NCBI GenBank assembly: GCA_039933635.1
Contig: JBDTNQ010000013.1
Location: 1 to 56,098, forward strand
From: JBDTNQ01 sp039933635
GTDB lineage: Bacteria; Acidobacteriota; Vicinamibacteria; Vicinamibacterales; SCN-69-37
DNA length: 56,098 nt
Direction: 5' to 3'
The notes under the pieces were generated by a model. The model did no database searches. It had not been told where the DNA came from and was given only the letters and a program-made list of their open reading frames with translations. This document shows, piece by piece, positions 7,696 to 16,324 of this stretch. A program made the translations under genes and the position numbers. Every line of letters begins with the position of its first letter. Position 1 is the stretch's first letter.

Positions 7696-8856
7696 ATGAG
7701 CCGACCATCGCGCGAAGCAGTCACGGCCGCGGCCCGGGGCCTCGGCGCCACGCTCCTCCTGGCCGTGTTGATTGTGGCGGGCTCGCGGAACCTGTCGCAC
7801 TTCGACGCGGCGCTTGTGGCCTACACGTTCGCCGTCCTGTTCGCGACATTCGGCCTGACCTACCGGTACACCATGTGGCTGCAGCGGCCGCCGACGCGCC
7901 TGTACTGGCGCCGGGGCTGGGAGGCGTTCGCACGCCGCGGCTGGCGCCGCCGCAACCTCGGCATCTGGATCCGGCGAATCGGAAACGACTTTCTGGCCAA
8001 CCGGTTCATCCTGCGCCGCAACCGGCTGCGGGGCGTCACACACCTGCTGATCATGTGGGGGTGTCTGCTGGCCGTGGCCATCACGTTCCCGTTGGTCTTC
8101 GGCTGGCTTCACTTTCGGCCGGTCCCGGGCGATCTCTCCCTGTATCAGATCGTGGTCTTCGGCTTCCCGACCATTCGGTTTCCTCACGAGTCCGCCCTCG
8201 CGTTCCTGATCTTTCACGGGCTGGTCTGGTCGTCCGTCCTGGTGATCGCCGGCACCATGCTGGCGATGCGGCGGCGCATGCGCGACGAGGGCGCGGCGGC
8301 GATCCAGCGGTTCGCGGAAGACGTCCTCCCGCTCATCCTGCTGTTTGCGGTCAGCGTGACCGGGCTCATGCTGACGGTGAGCTACACGTGGATGCGCGGG
8401 TACGCGTATCCGTTCATCGCGATCGTCCATGCGATCACGGTCATTGGCACCTTCCTATGGCTGCCCTTCGGGAAGTTCTTCCACATCGTCCAGCGACCGG
8501 CACAGCTTGGTGTGAGCTTCTATCAGGACGCCGGCCGGGCCGGCGAGGCAGCACTCTGTCGTCGCTGCGGCCACGCGTTCAGCTCCCGGATGCACATCGA
8601 AGATCTGATCGAGGTCGAGCGGCGACTGGGCTACCAGTACGAGATCGCGGACGGTCCGGTGGAGCACTACCAATGGATCTGCCCGCCCTGCCGGCGCGCG
8701 TCGTACGGCATGGCGCAGGCGCTCGCCTGGCGTGGTGTGCGGGGCGGTGGCCAGCCCATCCCGACGGGACCGCAGCCGGCGATGCCGCGCTACGTCAATC
8801 GAGGCATTGGAGAAGGGCCGCTCGGCCCGGACGATGCGGAGAATTTTCATCCATGA
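7696..8856 (+). CDS. Membrane electron-transfer subunit, NarI/Hdr-like cytochrome b with C-terminal zinc ribbon
   Basis: The 386-residue protein has about six hydrophobic segments. Histidines within or next to the membrane spans (GVTHLLIMWG, PHESALAFLIFHG, IVHAITVIG, GKFFHIVQRP) fit a di-haem b protein of the NarI or heterodisulfide-reductase type. The C-terminal soluble tail has CRRCG and, about 50 residues on, CPPC, a probable zinc or iron-sulfur site. GAGGTGA precedes the ATG at 7696, which is chosen over the upstream ATG at 7600. The stop overlaps the start of the molybdoenzyme gene. It is probably the quinone-side anchor of the complex encoded downstream. Confidence 0.72.
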   Translation: MSRPSREAVTAAARGLGATLLLAVLIVAGSRNLSHFDAALVAYTFAVLFATFGLTYRYTMWLQRPPTRLYWRRGWEAFARRGWRRRNLGIWIRRIGNDFLANRFILRRNRLRGVTHLLIMWGCLLAVAITFPLVFGWLHFRPVPGDLSLYQIVVFGFPTIRFPHESALAFLIFHGLVWSSVLVIAGTMLAMRRRMRDEGAAAIQRFAEDVLPLILLFAVSVTGLMLTVSYTWMRGYAYPFIAIVHAITVIGTFLWLPFGKFFHIVQRPAQLGVSFYQDAGRAGEAALCRRCGHAFSSRMHIEDLIEVERRLGYQYEIADGPVEHYQWICPPCRRASYGMAQALAWRGVRGGGQPIPTGPQPAMPRYVNRGIGEGPLGPDDAENFHP

Positions 8857-11138
8857 CCACACCATCGACACCCCTGACGCCCGATCTCGATCTCGAGACG
8901 ATCCGCGCGTATGGGCCGCATGCGGCCTACGCGCGCGACATCCGCGTCGATTCGGGCGTCGTGCCTGATCGCTACGTCAAGACGCATTGCTGCTTCTGCG
9001 GACAGCAGTGCGGGATGCAATTGAAGGTCAAGGACAACACAGTCATCGGGATCGAACCCTGGTATGAGTTTCCGTTCAACCGTGGAATGCTCTGCCCGAA
9101 GGGCATCAAGCGCTACCTGCAGCAGGCGCATCCGGATCGGCTGGTGCAGGCACTCGAAGCCGCGCCCGGCGCCGGCAGTGGCTTTCGGCCGCTCGGCTAC
9201 GACGCGGCGATTCGCCGCACGGCCGACGCGATCGATCGGATCCAGCGCGAGCACGGCCGCGACGCCTTCGCGGTGTTGTCGGGCGCCAGCCTGACGACGG
9301 AGAAGGCGTATCTGATGGGGAAGTTCGCCCACATGTGCCTGCGCACGGCGAACATCGACTACAACGGCCGGCTCTGCATGGTGAGCGCTGGGGCCGGCAA
9401 CAAGAAAGCGTTCGGCATCGATCGCGCGGCCAATCCGATGAGCGACATCCTGGGCGCGGACGTCGTCCTGGTGGCGGGCGCGAACGTCGCGGAATGCGCG
9501 CCCATCACGACCGACTACATCTGGCAGGCGCGGGACCACGGCGCGAAAGTGATTGTGGTCGACCCGCGGATCACGCCGCTCGCGCGCACGTGCGATCTGT
9601 TCCTCCCGGTCAAGCCCGGGCGCGACACGGCGCTGTTCAATGGCATCCTGCACCTGATGATCCGCAACGGCTGGATCGATCAGACGTTCATCGATGCGCA
9701 GACCATCGGGTTCGACGCCGTCGCCGCCGAGGTGGCCGACTGGACGCCGCGCCGGACGGCCGAGGTCACCGGCATCGCGGAGGCGCGCATCCAGCAGGCA
9801 GCCGAACTCTGGGGCACGGCGCGGACCAGTTTTCTGCTCCACGCGCGAGGCATCGAGCATCACAGCCACGGCGTGGCCAACGTCCTCAGCACCATCAACA
9901 TCGTACTGGCATCGGGCCGCATCGGCCGGCCCTCCTGCGGCTACGCGACGATCACCGGGCAGGCGAACGGCCAGGGCGGGCGTGAGCACGGCCAGAAATG
10001 CGACCAATTGCCGGGTGGCCGCGACCTGGCCAATCCCGATCATCGAGCACAGGTCGCATCCATCTGGGGCATGGCCGCGGACGACCTGCCGCAGCCCGGC
10101 GTCGACGCGTACGAAATCATCCGGAAGATCGATCGCGGTGAGATCAAGGGCCTGCTCAACATCTGCTTCAACCCGGTCGTCTCCCTGCCCGACAACAACT
10201 TCGTTCGGCAGGCGCTCGAGAAGCTCGACTTCTTCGTGACCATTGACTTCTTTCTCAGCGAGACCGCGCGCTACGCCGATGTCGTGCTGCCGGGCTCGCT
10301 CCAGGAGGAAGACGAGGGCACGGTGACCCAGACCGAGGGCCGCGTCATCCGCATCAACAAGGCCGTCGAACCGCCGGGAGACGCCCGACCGGATTGGCAG
10401 ATCATCCAGGATCTGGCCCGTGGGCTTGGCCGCGAGCGTGGCTTCACGTTTCGCAGTCCCGGCGAGATCTTCGACGAGCTGCGCCTGGCGTCGAAGGGAG
10501 CCGTGATCGACTACTCGGGCATCACCTACGAGCGGATCGAGTCCGAGTACGGCGTCTTCTGGCCGTGCCCGGCCGAGGTCCCCGACGGTGTCACGCCACC
10601 GGGGCCGCAAGGCACGGTCCGTCTCTTCGAGCCAGGCTCCTGGAATCCGATCGCGCTCGGCGCCGGCCCGTTCTACTTCGCCGATGGCAAGGCGCGGTTC
10701 CATCCGACGCCTTACCAGGGGCCGGCGGAAGATGTCGATGACGACTACCCGATCATCCTGACCACGGGCCGCGTCGTGAGCCAGTTCCTCTCCGGCAATC
10801 AGACGCGCCGGATCGGGCCGCTCCTCGATCACTACCCGGAGCCACGGCTCGAACTGCATCCTCGGCTCGCCGCGACCCTTGGGATCTCCGACGGCGACTG
10901 GGTCACGGCCGAGAGCCGGCGCGGCCACTGCACGTTGCGAGCCTCGGTCGTCCGCTCGATCCGACCCGACACCGTGTTCGTCCCGTACCACTGGGCGGGC
11001 CGCAAGAGCGCGAACCAGCTCACCATCTCCGCTCAGGATCCGATCTCGAAGATTCCGGAGTTCAAGGTCTGCGCCATTCGCCTGCGTAGGGCCGAGTCCG
11101 CGCCCGAGTATTCAACCGTCCTCGAGCCGCAGCAGTAA
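8853..11138 (+). CDS. bis-MGD molybdopterin oxidoreductase, NasA/NapA-like
   Basis: The 761-residue protein has an N-terminal [4Fe-4S] site (C46-x2-C49-x3-C53, then C81 in MLCPKG). The segment GRLCMVSA places C175 where NasA and NapA nitrate reductases keep the molybdenum-ligating cysteine. The central domains and a C-terminal MGD-binding domain (GRVVSQFLSGNQTRR, VPYHWAGRKSANQLT) complete the DMSO-reductase fold. No Tat signal is visible, so it should act in the cytoplasm. The start overlaps the stop of the membrane subunit gene. A nitrate reductase or formate-dehydrogenase-like activity is possible; sequence alone does not settle the substrate. Confidence 0.88.
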   Translation: MTTPSTPLTPDLDLETIRAYGPHAAYARDIRVDSGVVPDRYVKTHCCFCGQQCGMQLKVKDNTVIGIEPWYEFPFNRGMLCPKGIKRYLQQAHPDRLVQALEAAPGAGSGFRPLGYDAAIRRTADAIDRIQREHGRDAFAVLSGASLTTEKAYLMGKFAHMCLRTANIDYNGRLCMVSAGAGNKKAFGIDRAANPMSDILGADVVLVAGANVAECAPITTDYIWQARDHGAKVIVVDPRITPLARTCDLFLPVKPGRDTALFNGILHLMIRNGWIDQTFIDAQTIGFDAVAAEVADWTPRRTAEVTGIAEARIQQAAELWGTARTSFLLHARGIEHHSHGVANVLSTINIVLASGRIGRPSCGYATITGQANGQGGREHGQKCDQLPGGRDLANPDHRAQVASIWGMAADDLPQPGVDAYEIIRKIDRGEIKGLLNICFNPVVSLPDNNFVRQALEKLDFFVTIDFFLSETARYADVVLPGSLQEEDEGTVTQTEGRVIRINKAVEPPGDARPDWQIIQDLARGLGRERGFTFRSPGEIFDELRLASKGAVIDYSGITYERIESEYGVFWPCPAEVPDGVTPPGPQGTVRLFEPGSWNPIALGAGPFYFADGKARFHPTPYQGPAEDVDDDYPIILTTGRVVSQFLSGNQTRRIGPLLDHYPEPRLELHPRLAATLGISDGDWVTAESRRGHCTLRASVVRSIRPDTVFVPYHWAGRKSANQLTISAQDPISKIPEFKVCAIRLRRAESAPEYSTVLEPQQ

Positions 11139-11168
11139 GCGCGTCACAGGCAGAAGGGAATCCACGTC

Positions 11169-11813
11169 ATGCCCGTACCCGACCGGAACGAATTCTTTGT
11201 CGATCCTGCCCGCTGTATCGGCTGCCAGGCGTGCATTCAAGCCTGCACCGAGTGCGACACGCACAAGGGGCAATCGATGATCCAGCTCGACGTCCTGGAC
11301 CGCGCCGGATCGACGCAGACGGTGCCGGTCGTGTGCATGCACTGCGACTCGCCGACGTGCGCGGAAGTCTGTCCGGCCGACGCCATCAAGCGGACCGAGG
11401 ACGGCGTCGTCCAGACCGCGCGCAAACCGCGCTGCATCGCGTGCAACAACTGCGTGCTTGCCTGTCCGTTCGGCGTGCCGAAGATGAATTCACGCGTGGG
11501 CCTGATGATGAAGTGCGACATGTGTTACGACCGGACGTCGGTCGGCCTCAAGCCGATGTGCGCGTCGGTGTGTCCCAGCCAGGCGCTGGCCTTCGGCACG
11601 CGCGAAGAAATGGCCCTCCTGCGGCCGAACGCGCGACCCGTCAACGGCTTCCGCTTCGGCAATCAGGTCGTGCACACCAAAGTGAACCTCATGGTGCCTG
11701 CCGACGCGCCCCTCGAGATCGTGGACGTGACAGCGGCGATGTTCGAGCCGACGTTCGGGCACGACGTGCTCGAGGACGCGTTTGATGACGCGGCTTCGGG
11801 AGATCACTCATGA
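11169..11813 (+). CDS. Four-cluster [4Fe-4S] ferredoxin subunit
   Basis: The 214-residue protein has repeated C-x2-C-x2-C-x3-C type motifs: CIGCQACIQAC, CMHCDSPTCAEVCP, CIACNNCVLACP and CDMCYDRT. Together with the last CASVCP this suits four clusters, as in the electron-transfer subunits of DMSO-reductase family complexes (NrfC, HycB and DmsB types). It should pass electrons between the cytoplasmic molybdoenzyme and the membrane subunit. It starts 30 bases after the molybdoenzyme gene, and its stop overlaps the Rieske gene start. Confidence 0.88.
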   Translation: MPVPDRNEFFVDPARCIGCQACIQACTECDTHKGQSMIQLDVLDRAGSTQTVPVVCMHCDSPTCAEVCPADAIKRTEDGVVQTARKPRCIACNNCVLACPFGVPKMNSRVGLMMKCDMCYDRTSVGLKPMCASVCPSQALAFGTREEMALLRPNARPVNGFRFGNQVVHTKVNLMVPADAPLEIVDVTAAMFEPTFGHDVLEDAFDDAASGDHS

Positions 11814-12373
11814 GCCCGCGCGCCTCCGACCTCGTCGACCCGGATCGTCCAATCCGGCCGCCGGACGGGCGGCCGCTGGCCACACAGCCACAGTGGCGGC
11901 GCGACTTCCCCATCGACTCCGGGCAGGACGAATACGTGTCTCGACGCGAACTCGTCAAGTTCATGGTGCTGACGAGCGGCGCCTTCGTCGTCGGTCAGGC
12001 ATGGCTGCTACTCAAGAGCCTGTTGACACGGTCAATGCCGAGGCCGGCGCCGATGGCCATCACGGCGGTCAGCGATCTGCCAGTCGGGGGAGCGAGGACG
12101 TTCGAGTATCCGACAGGTAGTTCGCCGCGGCTGCTCGTGCGCACCGGGCCAGCGTCGTTCGTCGCCTACGACCAGCAGTGCACGCACCTCGCATGCCCGG
12201 TCGTGCCGGTCGTCGCCGAAGGGCGCCTGCACTGCCCCTGCCACAACGGCTGGTTCGATCTGGCCACCGGGCGGCCGGTGGCGGGTCCGCCTCAGCGGCC
12301 GCTGCCGCGGATCACCCTGAACGTGCGCGGTGGGATCATCTACGCGACGGGCGTTGAGGAGATCGCGTCATGA
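11810..12373 (+). CDS. Tat-anchored Rieske [2Fe-2S] protein
   Basis: The 187-residue protein has a twin-arginine motif SRRELVKF (R45, R46) before a hydrophobic stretch to about residue 72, as in Tat-exported, membrane-anchored Rieske proteins. The Rieske ligands are C124-x-H126 and C142-x2-H145, with extra cysteines C129 and C144 for the structural disulfide, followed by GWFDLATGRPVAGPP. The cluster domain should lie outside the membrane, opposite the molybdoenzyme. The start overlaps the ferredoxin stop (ATGA) and the stop overlaps the next gene. Confidence 0.9.
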   Translation: MSPRASDLVDPDRPIRPPDGRPLATQPQWRRDFPIDSGQDEYVSRRELVKFMVLTSGAFVVGQAWLLLKSLLTRSMPRPAPMAITAVSDLPVGGARTFEYPTGSSPRLLVRTGPASFVAYDQQCTHLACPVVPVVAEGRLHCPCHNGWFDLATGRPVAGPPQRPLPRITLNVRGGIIYATGVEEIAS

Positions 12374-12594
12374 GCGGACCCTCCCGGTTCATCCGGTCGC
12401 AGCGGATGACCATCGTCAGCGGCATCTTGGGATTCGTCGTGATCCTCGTGGTGCTGCAGCTCTGGCTGCTGACGGCCAGTGTCAATGCCTATCTCGGCGG
12501 CGATCACGCGATCGTCGTGCCGGCGCTCGGAGCCAGCCTGGTGTGCTTCGGCCTCGGCGCGGGCCTGCTGCGGTATCTCTACCGGCTCGAGTAG
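12370..12594 (+). CDS. Small two-helix membrane protein of the redox operon
   Basis: The product is 74 residues with two hydrophobic segments: IVSGILGFVVILVVLQLWLL, and a second around VVPALGASLVCFGLGAGLL. A basic N-terminus suggests the ends face the cytoplasm. It overlaps the Rieske gene stop and is followed after three bases by the transporter gene, so it belongs to the operon. It may be an accessory subunit that anchors the Rieske or cytochrome component. No residue points to catalysis. Confidence 0.75.
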   Translation: MSGPSRFIRSQRMTIVSGILGFVVILVVLQLWLLTASVNAYLGGDHAIVVPALGASLVCFGLGAGLLRYLYRLE

Positions 12595-12597
12595 ACC

Positions 12598-13656
12598 GTG
12601 ACGGCCACGCGCGAGTCCTTCGCGTCTCGAACGACCGCAGCCGTCGAACATCTGTTCCCGGGCTACTTCGCGCTCGTCATGGCGACGGGCATCGTCTCGA
12701 TCGCGGCGCACACGATGGGGATGCCGCGCATCGGGCGGATCCTGTTCGGCATCAACCTCGGTGCGTACCTGTGTCTCGTCGTGATGTTGATGGTGCGGGT
12801 CGTGCGCTTCCCGACCCGCGTGCTCGAGGACCTGCGAGACCACAGCCGCGGCCCAGGATTCTTCACGGTGGTCGCGGCCACGTGCATTCTGGGGTCTCAG
12901 TTCGTCCTGATCGCCGATCGGCTGCCTGTGGCGCTGGGGCTGTGGTGGACAGGGGTCGGTCTCTGGGCGCTCGTCATGTACGGCTTCTTCACCGCGACGA
13001 TCGTCCGCGAGCACAAGCCGTCGCTCGAGGACGGCATCAACGGCGCCTGGCTCATCGCCACCGTCGCCACACAGTCGGTGTCGGTCCTTGGCACCCTGCT
13101 GGCCCCGACCTTCGGCGCACGCGAACCGGTCGTGCTCTTCTTTACCTTGTGCATGTACCTGCTGGGCGCGATGCTCTACCTGTCGATCATCACGCTGATC
13201 TTCTACCGCTTCACCTTTCTCGAACTGACGATGGCCCGGCTGACGCCGCCGTATTGGATCAACATGGGGGCGGTCGCCATCACGACCCTCGCCGGATCGA
13301 CGCTGATGCTCGCCGCCGACCGGTGGTTGCTGCTGACGACGCTCCGGCCGTTCCTCACGGGCTTTACCCTGTTCTTCTGGGCAGCCGGCACGTGGTGGAT
13401 TCCGCTGCTGCTGATTCTCGGCGTCTGGCGTCACGTCGTGCGGCGCTATCCGATCATCTACGATCCGCAGTACTGGGGTATGGTCTTCCCGCTCGGCATG
13501 TACACGGTCTGCACGGCCCGGCTGGCACAGGCCGCGTCCATCCCATTTCTGCACATCATTCCGGCGTCCTTCGTCTATGTCGCTCTCGTGGCCTGGGCTG
13601 TGACGTTCATGGGCATGCTGCGGCATGTCGCGCGGGCCGCGACCGGCCGGCGCTAA
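12598..13656 (+). CDS. TDT-family transporter (tellurite-resistance/C4-dicarboxylate type)
   Basis: The 352-residue polytopic membrane protein has about ten hydrophobic segments and the family opening LFPGYFALVMATGIVSIA, which matches the TehA/SLAC/malic-acid transporter fold. Members conduct anions or C4-dicarboxylates. As the last gene of a molybdoenzyme and Rieske operon, it could move an anionic substrate or product such as nitrite, but this is inference. The start is a GTG three bases after the preceding stop. Confidence 0.82.
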   Translation: MTATRESFASRTTAAVEHLFPGYFALVMATGIVSIAAHTMGMPRIGRILFGINLGAYLCLVVMLMVRVVRFPTRVLEDLRDHSRGPGFFTVVAATCILGSQFVLIADRLPVALGLWWTGVGLWALVMYGFFTATIVREHKPSLEDGINGAWLIATVATQSVSVLGTLLAPTFGAREPVVLFFTLCMYLLGAMLYLSIITLIFYRFTFLELTMARLTPPYWINMGAVAITTLAGSTLMLAADRWLLLTTLRPFLTGFTLFFWAAGTWWIPLLLILGVWRHVVRRYPIIYDPQYWGMVFPLGMYTVCTARLAQAASIPFLHIIPASFVYVALVAWAVTFMGMLRHVARAATGRR

Positions 13657-13912
13657 GACGGAGAGCGCCCGCCACGCGACGGTGCTTCTCCACGTCTCGG
13701 GGTGACAGCGGTGGGGAACAGACTGCAGCAGGGACAGGAACGGTTGGCTTGCGCGATGAACGGCAGCCAAGGGCCCGCAGATCGACCAGAATCGCGCGTG
13801 CCATAGCCGGTACGCGGGTGGAAAACCCACCCTCGTGGCGGGTGTTCAGGTACAAATTAGGTACAGTGAAAACGACCGAGGCTGCAAGTTGTTGCTTCGA
13901 AATGCTTTGCGA
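13657..13912. other. Intergenic junction between host redox operon and element boundary
   Basis: No convincing complete gene is seen here. On the minus strand, 13800-13873 reads TVPNLYLNTRH followed by GGFSTRVPA, which faintly resembles the start of a tyrosine integrase but is soon lost. A GC-rich imperfect hairpin lies around 13,825-13,850. Confidence 0.4.
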
Positions 13913-13935
13913 TGGCGGAGAGGTGGGATTCGAAC
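13913..13935 (-). repeat. Left attachment-site-like copy of a tRNA 3' end
   Basis: Read on the minus strand, this is the T-loop and 3' acceptor end of a tRNA (GTTCGAATCCCACC then TCTCCGCCA). It matches the tRNA at 56046-56069 except for one missing C. The T-stem partner and everything 5' of it are absent, so this is a 3' fragment and not a tRNA gene. Its position at the edge of the conjugative element makes it a probable att site. Confidence 0.7.
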
Positions 13936-13955
13936 TCCTCAAGCGCCTTTAGAAT

Positions 13956-13968
13956 CTGTAAATTACAG
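13956..13968. repeat. Short perfect palindrome inside the left attachment end
   Basis: CTGTAAATTACAG has 6-base arms and a single central A. It lies 20 bases inside the att-like copy, in an AT-richer patch. It could be a recombination-accessory or operator site. Nothing more can be supported. Confidence 0.35.
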
Positions 13969-14073
13969 GAACTACGTTGCCGCGAATGCCATGAATGCCG
14001 TCGTTGCCGTCGGGCATTGCCCGCCATTGCCCGCTGGCAGTCCGCACCGTCCGTTCGTGTCGCATTCCATTCG

Positions 14074-14349
14074 TCAGGGCCATCGTTGCGCTCCATGGAG
14101 GATGCGAACGACGTGGACGACGTCGTCGCGCACGGTGTAGACCACAATCCATGGCAAGGGCGAAAGCACCAGTTCCCGTGTGCCAGCCTTCTTCCCCGGC
14201 CGCCCGCGATGCGGGAACGACAACAGCGTCTCGGGCGCCTCGTAGATTGACCGAATCAGGCGCGGCGTGCGATCTGGCGTATGGCTGAACAGGTAGTCGG
14301 CGATGCGTTCCAGATCGGTTGCCGCCGCCTCCGTCCAGCGCAGGTGCAT
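14074..14349 (-). CDS. ParE/RelE-family toxin
   Basis: The 91-residue protein fits the ParE/RelE toxin fold: an N-terminal LRWTEAAATDLERIADYL helix pair, a central SFPHRGRPG, then RELVLSPLPWIVVYTVRDDVVHVVRILHGAQRWP. These final strands and the arginine-histidine-glycine end are typical. ParE-like members poison gyrase and RelE-like members cut mRNA at the ribosome; the sequence does not separate them. The ATG overlaps the antitoxin stop by one base (TGATG), a standard coupled arrangement. Confidence 0.87.
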   Translation of the reverse strand: MHLRWTEAAATDLERIADYLFSHTPDRTPRLIRSIYEAPETLLSFPHRGRPGKKAGTRELVLSPLPWIVVYTVRDDVVHVVRILHGAQRWP

Positions 14350-14588
14350 CAGCGTCTGGCGTCGTGCTCGGCCAGCTTCTTCGCCATCCGCTCACCCACT
14401 GCGTCGTGGGTCAGCGTCTGGCCGGCATCGACCTGGGCCAGACCGGTGTCGACCTCGCGAAGGAACCAGTCGTCGAAGTCCACTGCGCGCTCGAGCGCCT
14501 CGCGGGCGAGCGCCTCGACCGACACGCCTCGGCGGCTCGCCGCTGCGGCGAGCTTGCCCTCGAGTTCCAGCGGAAGGTGCAGTTCCAT
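14349..14588 (-). CDS. Antitoxin of the ParE/RelE pair
   Basis: The 79-residue protein begins MELHLPLELEGKLAAAASRRGVS, a short strand plus helices typical of ribbon-helix-helix antitoxins. An acidic, tryptophan-containing C-terminal tail should bind the toxin. It precedes the toxin in transcription order and overlaps it by one base, so it is probably autoregulatory with the toxin as co-repressor. It lies at the left edge of the element, consistent with a stabilising role. Confidence 0.82.
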   Translation of the reverse strand: MELHLPLELEGKLAAAASRRGVSVEALAREALERAVDFDDWFLREVDTGLAQVDAGQTLTHDAVGERMAKKLAEHDARR

Positions 14589-14730
14589 ACGCCTAGTGTA
14601 CTAGTCCGCGCACCGCCGTCAACGCCGTGTGATGTGGGTACCTACCGACCCGCCCGTTGACCGTCTCTCCAAGGATGAACGCATTCCGCGGCCGAAACCT
14701 TGCAACTGACATCTTCGCCGGCCGACTCGC

Positions 14731-16203
14731 TCATGTGCTGAGCAAAAAGCTGGGGACATAGCTCGGGTCTTGATACTCGAACAGCTGCACCTTGCCAACC
14801 GACGTCAGGTGCTGTCCCAGAAAAATCGCAAGAGCCTGCGGTCCATAGAAGAACAGCCGCGTACTGCGAATCCCATTCTTCTTCAGCAGAACTCCGAGTT
14901 GCTCCCGTATCGCCATCGCGAATGCACAGGCTTCTGCAGCGCCCGAGATGGATTGGCTGCCTGGCAACGCAGGCGCCATGAATGCGAACAGCTTGGGAGG
15001 TACGCCAGTGCTCTCGATGTATCGATGAACATCGCTGCGACCGTCCCCGCGAATGTTGAGGCCCAACACGACATCCTCACCACCGCCCGCGACGACATCC
15101 ACGTGCATCTCGTAGGGCGACGTTGGCTGCGTGTCCGAACGCCAGGGTTCCTTTGCTGGTGGCTGTGGCACTTCAAACGCCCATGCCCCAACGACAGGAA
15201 ACGTCGCCCCGAGCGCGATGCTGGTCGACAACGCACATCGTCCACGCAACCTGATCAATCGCTCCGTACGCTCAGCCGTGATGCGGTCCCGCAGGGTGTT
15301 GAGTTCCGCCCGCAGCCTGCCGTTCCAGACGTCCTCCGTAGGCACCCGACGAGTGCTGCGATCGAACTCGGACGCCCAATCGAGCACGTACTCCGCCGGG
15401 ATGTCGAACGTTTCACTCGTCCAGTTCTGCACCCAGAGCACAACGGCGCGCTCTTGCCCGCCCGTGGAGGCGATCGACTTCCGCAGAGCGTCCTCGATAT
15501 CAGCGCGACCGAACACGGCCCCGCGCTTTGCGTCGACCGACCGTAGCAGTTCTGCAAAAGCAGGCTCCACCGCGTCGCGAACCAGTTGCTTGTACTCCGG
15601 GTGCTTCAGCAACTGGGCGATGAACACGTCCGAGGCGCGCTCGTCATGGTGCAGGTCTCCCTGAGCAATGTCGATCCTGACCTTCAAATGAATGAAGTCG
15701 ATCTGCTCTTGGCCCAAGCCGACACTCTGCATCCGCTCGTTCAACTCCACCTTGGTCTGCGCAAGAGCGGCCGCGTCGTCGTCGTAGAACGGCTCTGCGT
15801 TCCGCAGTCTTGCAAGTCCGCTTTCGATCGGTTGCAGGCTCTCTGAGAGGCCTGGACACACGAGCGTGAAGCATGTGTAGAGGTCCGCGAACTCAGCGTC
15901 GCGTCTCCGGAACTGATCGACCACCTCCCGGAGCTCAGCGGGCGACACATTGTGGTCTTTGACCTGCACGTGCGTCCTCGTGGACCGGCCGTCTTCCTGA
16001 AAACGAATATCGAAATCGCCGGTGCCCTCATGGAACAGCTGATGGAAGGATGGGTTGAGAAGCCAGACAGGAAGCTGACACACGGCGTATCGCGTCTGGA
16101 ATCCAAACCCTTTGCTGGCCGTGATGCCCCCCATTGCCGTCGGCGACAGCAGAGAGCCAGCAGGCGACTTGGTTGGGGGTGTAGGGCCGGAGTTCTTCGC
16201 CAT
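14731..16203 (-). CDS. cap4: CBASS effector Cap4: DUF4297-type nuclease fused to SAVED domain
   Basis: This 490-residue protein ends the CBASS operon. The N-terminal part (about 25-230) has a restriction-like nuclease pattern, GDFDIRF followed by THVQVKD (D65, Q80-x-K82), as in DUF4297 Cap4 proteins. The C-terminal half (about 300-490) fits a SAVED domain: VVLGLNIRGDG, AAEACAFAMAIREQLGVLL, GPQALAIFLGQHLTSVGKVQLFEYQDP. In this family SAVED binds a cyclic oligonucleotide made by the CD-NTase and switches on DNA degradation. It lies 121 bases after the TRIP13-like gene on the same strand. Confidence 0.85.
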   Translation of the reverse strand: MAKNSGPTPPTKSPAGSLLSPTAMGGITASKGFGFQTRYAVCQLPVWLLNPSFHQLFHEGTGDFDIRFQEDGRSTRTHVQVKDHNVSPAELREVVDQFRRRDAEFADLYTCFTLVCPGLSESLQPIESGLARLRNAEPFYDDDAAALAQTKVELNERMQSVGLGQEQIDFIHLKVRIDIAQGDLHHDERASDVFIAQLLKHPEYKQLVRDAVEPAFAELLRSVDAKRGAVFGRADIEDALRKSIASTGGQERAVVLWVQNWTSETFDIPAEYVLDWASEFDRSTRRVPTEDVWNGRLRAELNTLRDRITAERTERLIRLRGRCALSTSIALGATFPVVGAWAFEVPQPPAKEPWRSDTQPTSPYEMHVDVVAGGGEDVVLGLNIRGDGRSDVHRYIESTGVPPKLFAFMAPALPGSQSISGAAEACAFAMAIREQLGVLLKKNGIRSTRLFFYGPQALAIFLGQHLTSVGKVQLFEYQDPSYVPSFLLST

Positions 16204-16324
16204 AGTCAGTCTCGCACTTCACGCGCACGATTCGGCATCACAGTTCGCGGCAGCTGCGGCGGTTCTACGTTTGCTCGACACCGGCGGGCCTGACAGCAGC
16301 AGGCCGCCGGCCTCGACTCGATCC

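Noticed and set aside
8847..10991. Long open frame antisense to the molybdoenzyme gene
   Set aside because: It is a GC-driven shadow of a gene with complete cofactor motifs; it has no recognisable domain or start signal.
12330..13952. Long plus-strand frame over the TDT transporter gene
   Set aside because: Out of frame with the hydrophobic segments of the true transporter; arginine-rich shadow.
13913..13990. A full tRNA gene at the left boundary
   Set aside because: Only the T-loop and acceptor 3' strand match; the T-stem partner, anticodon arm and 5' end are missing.
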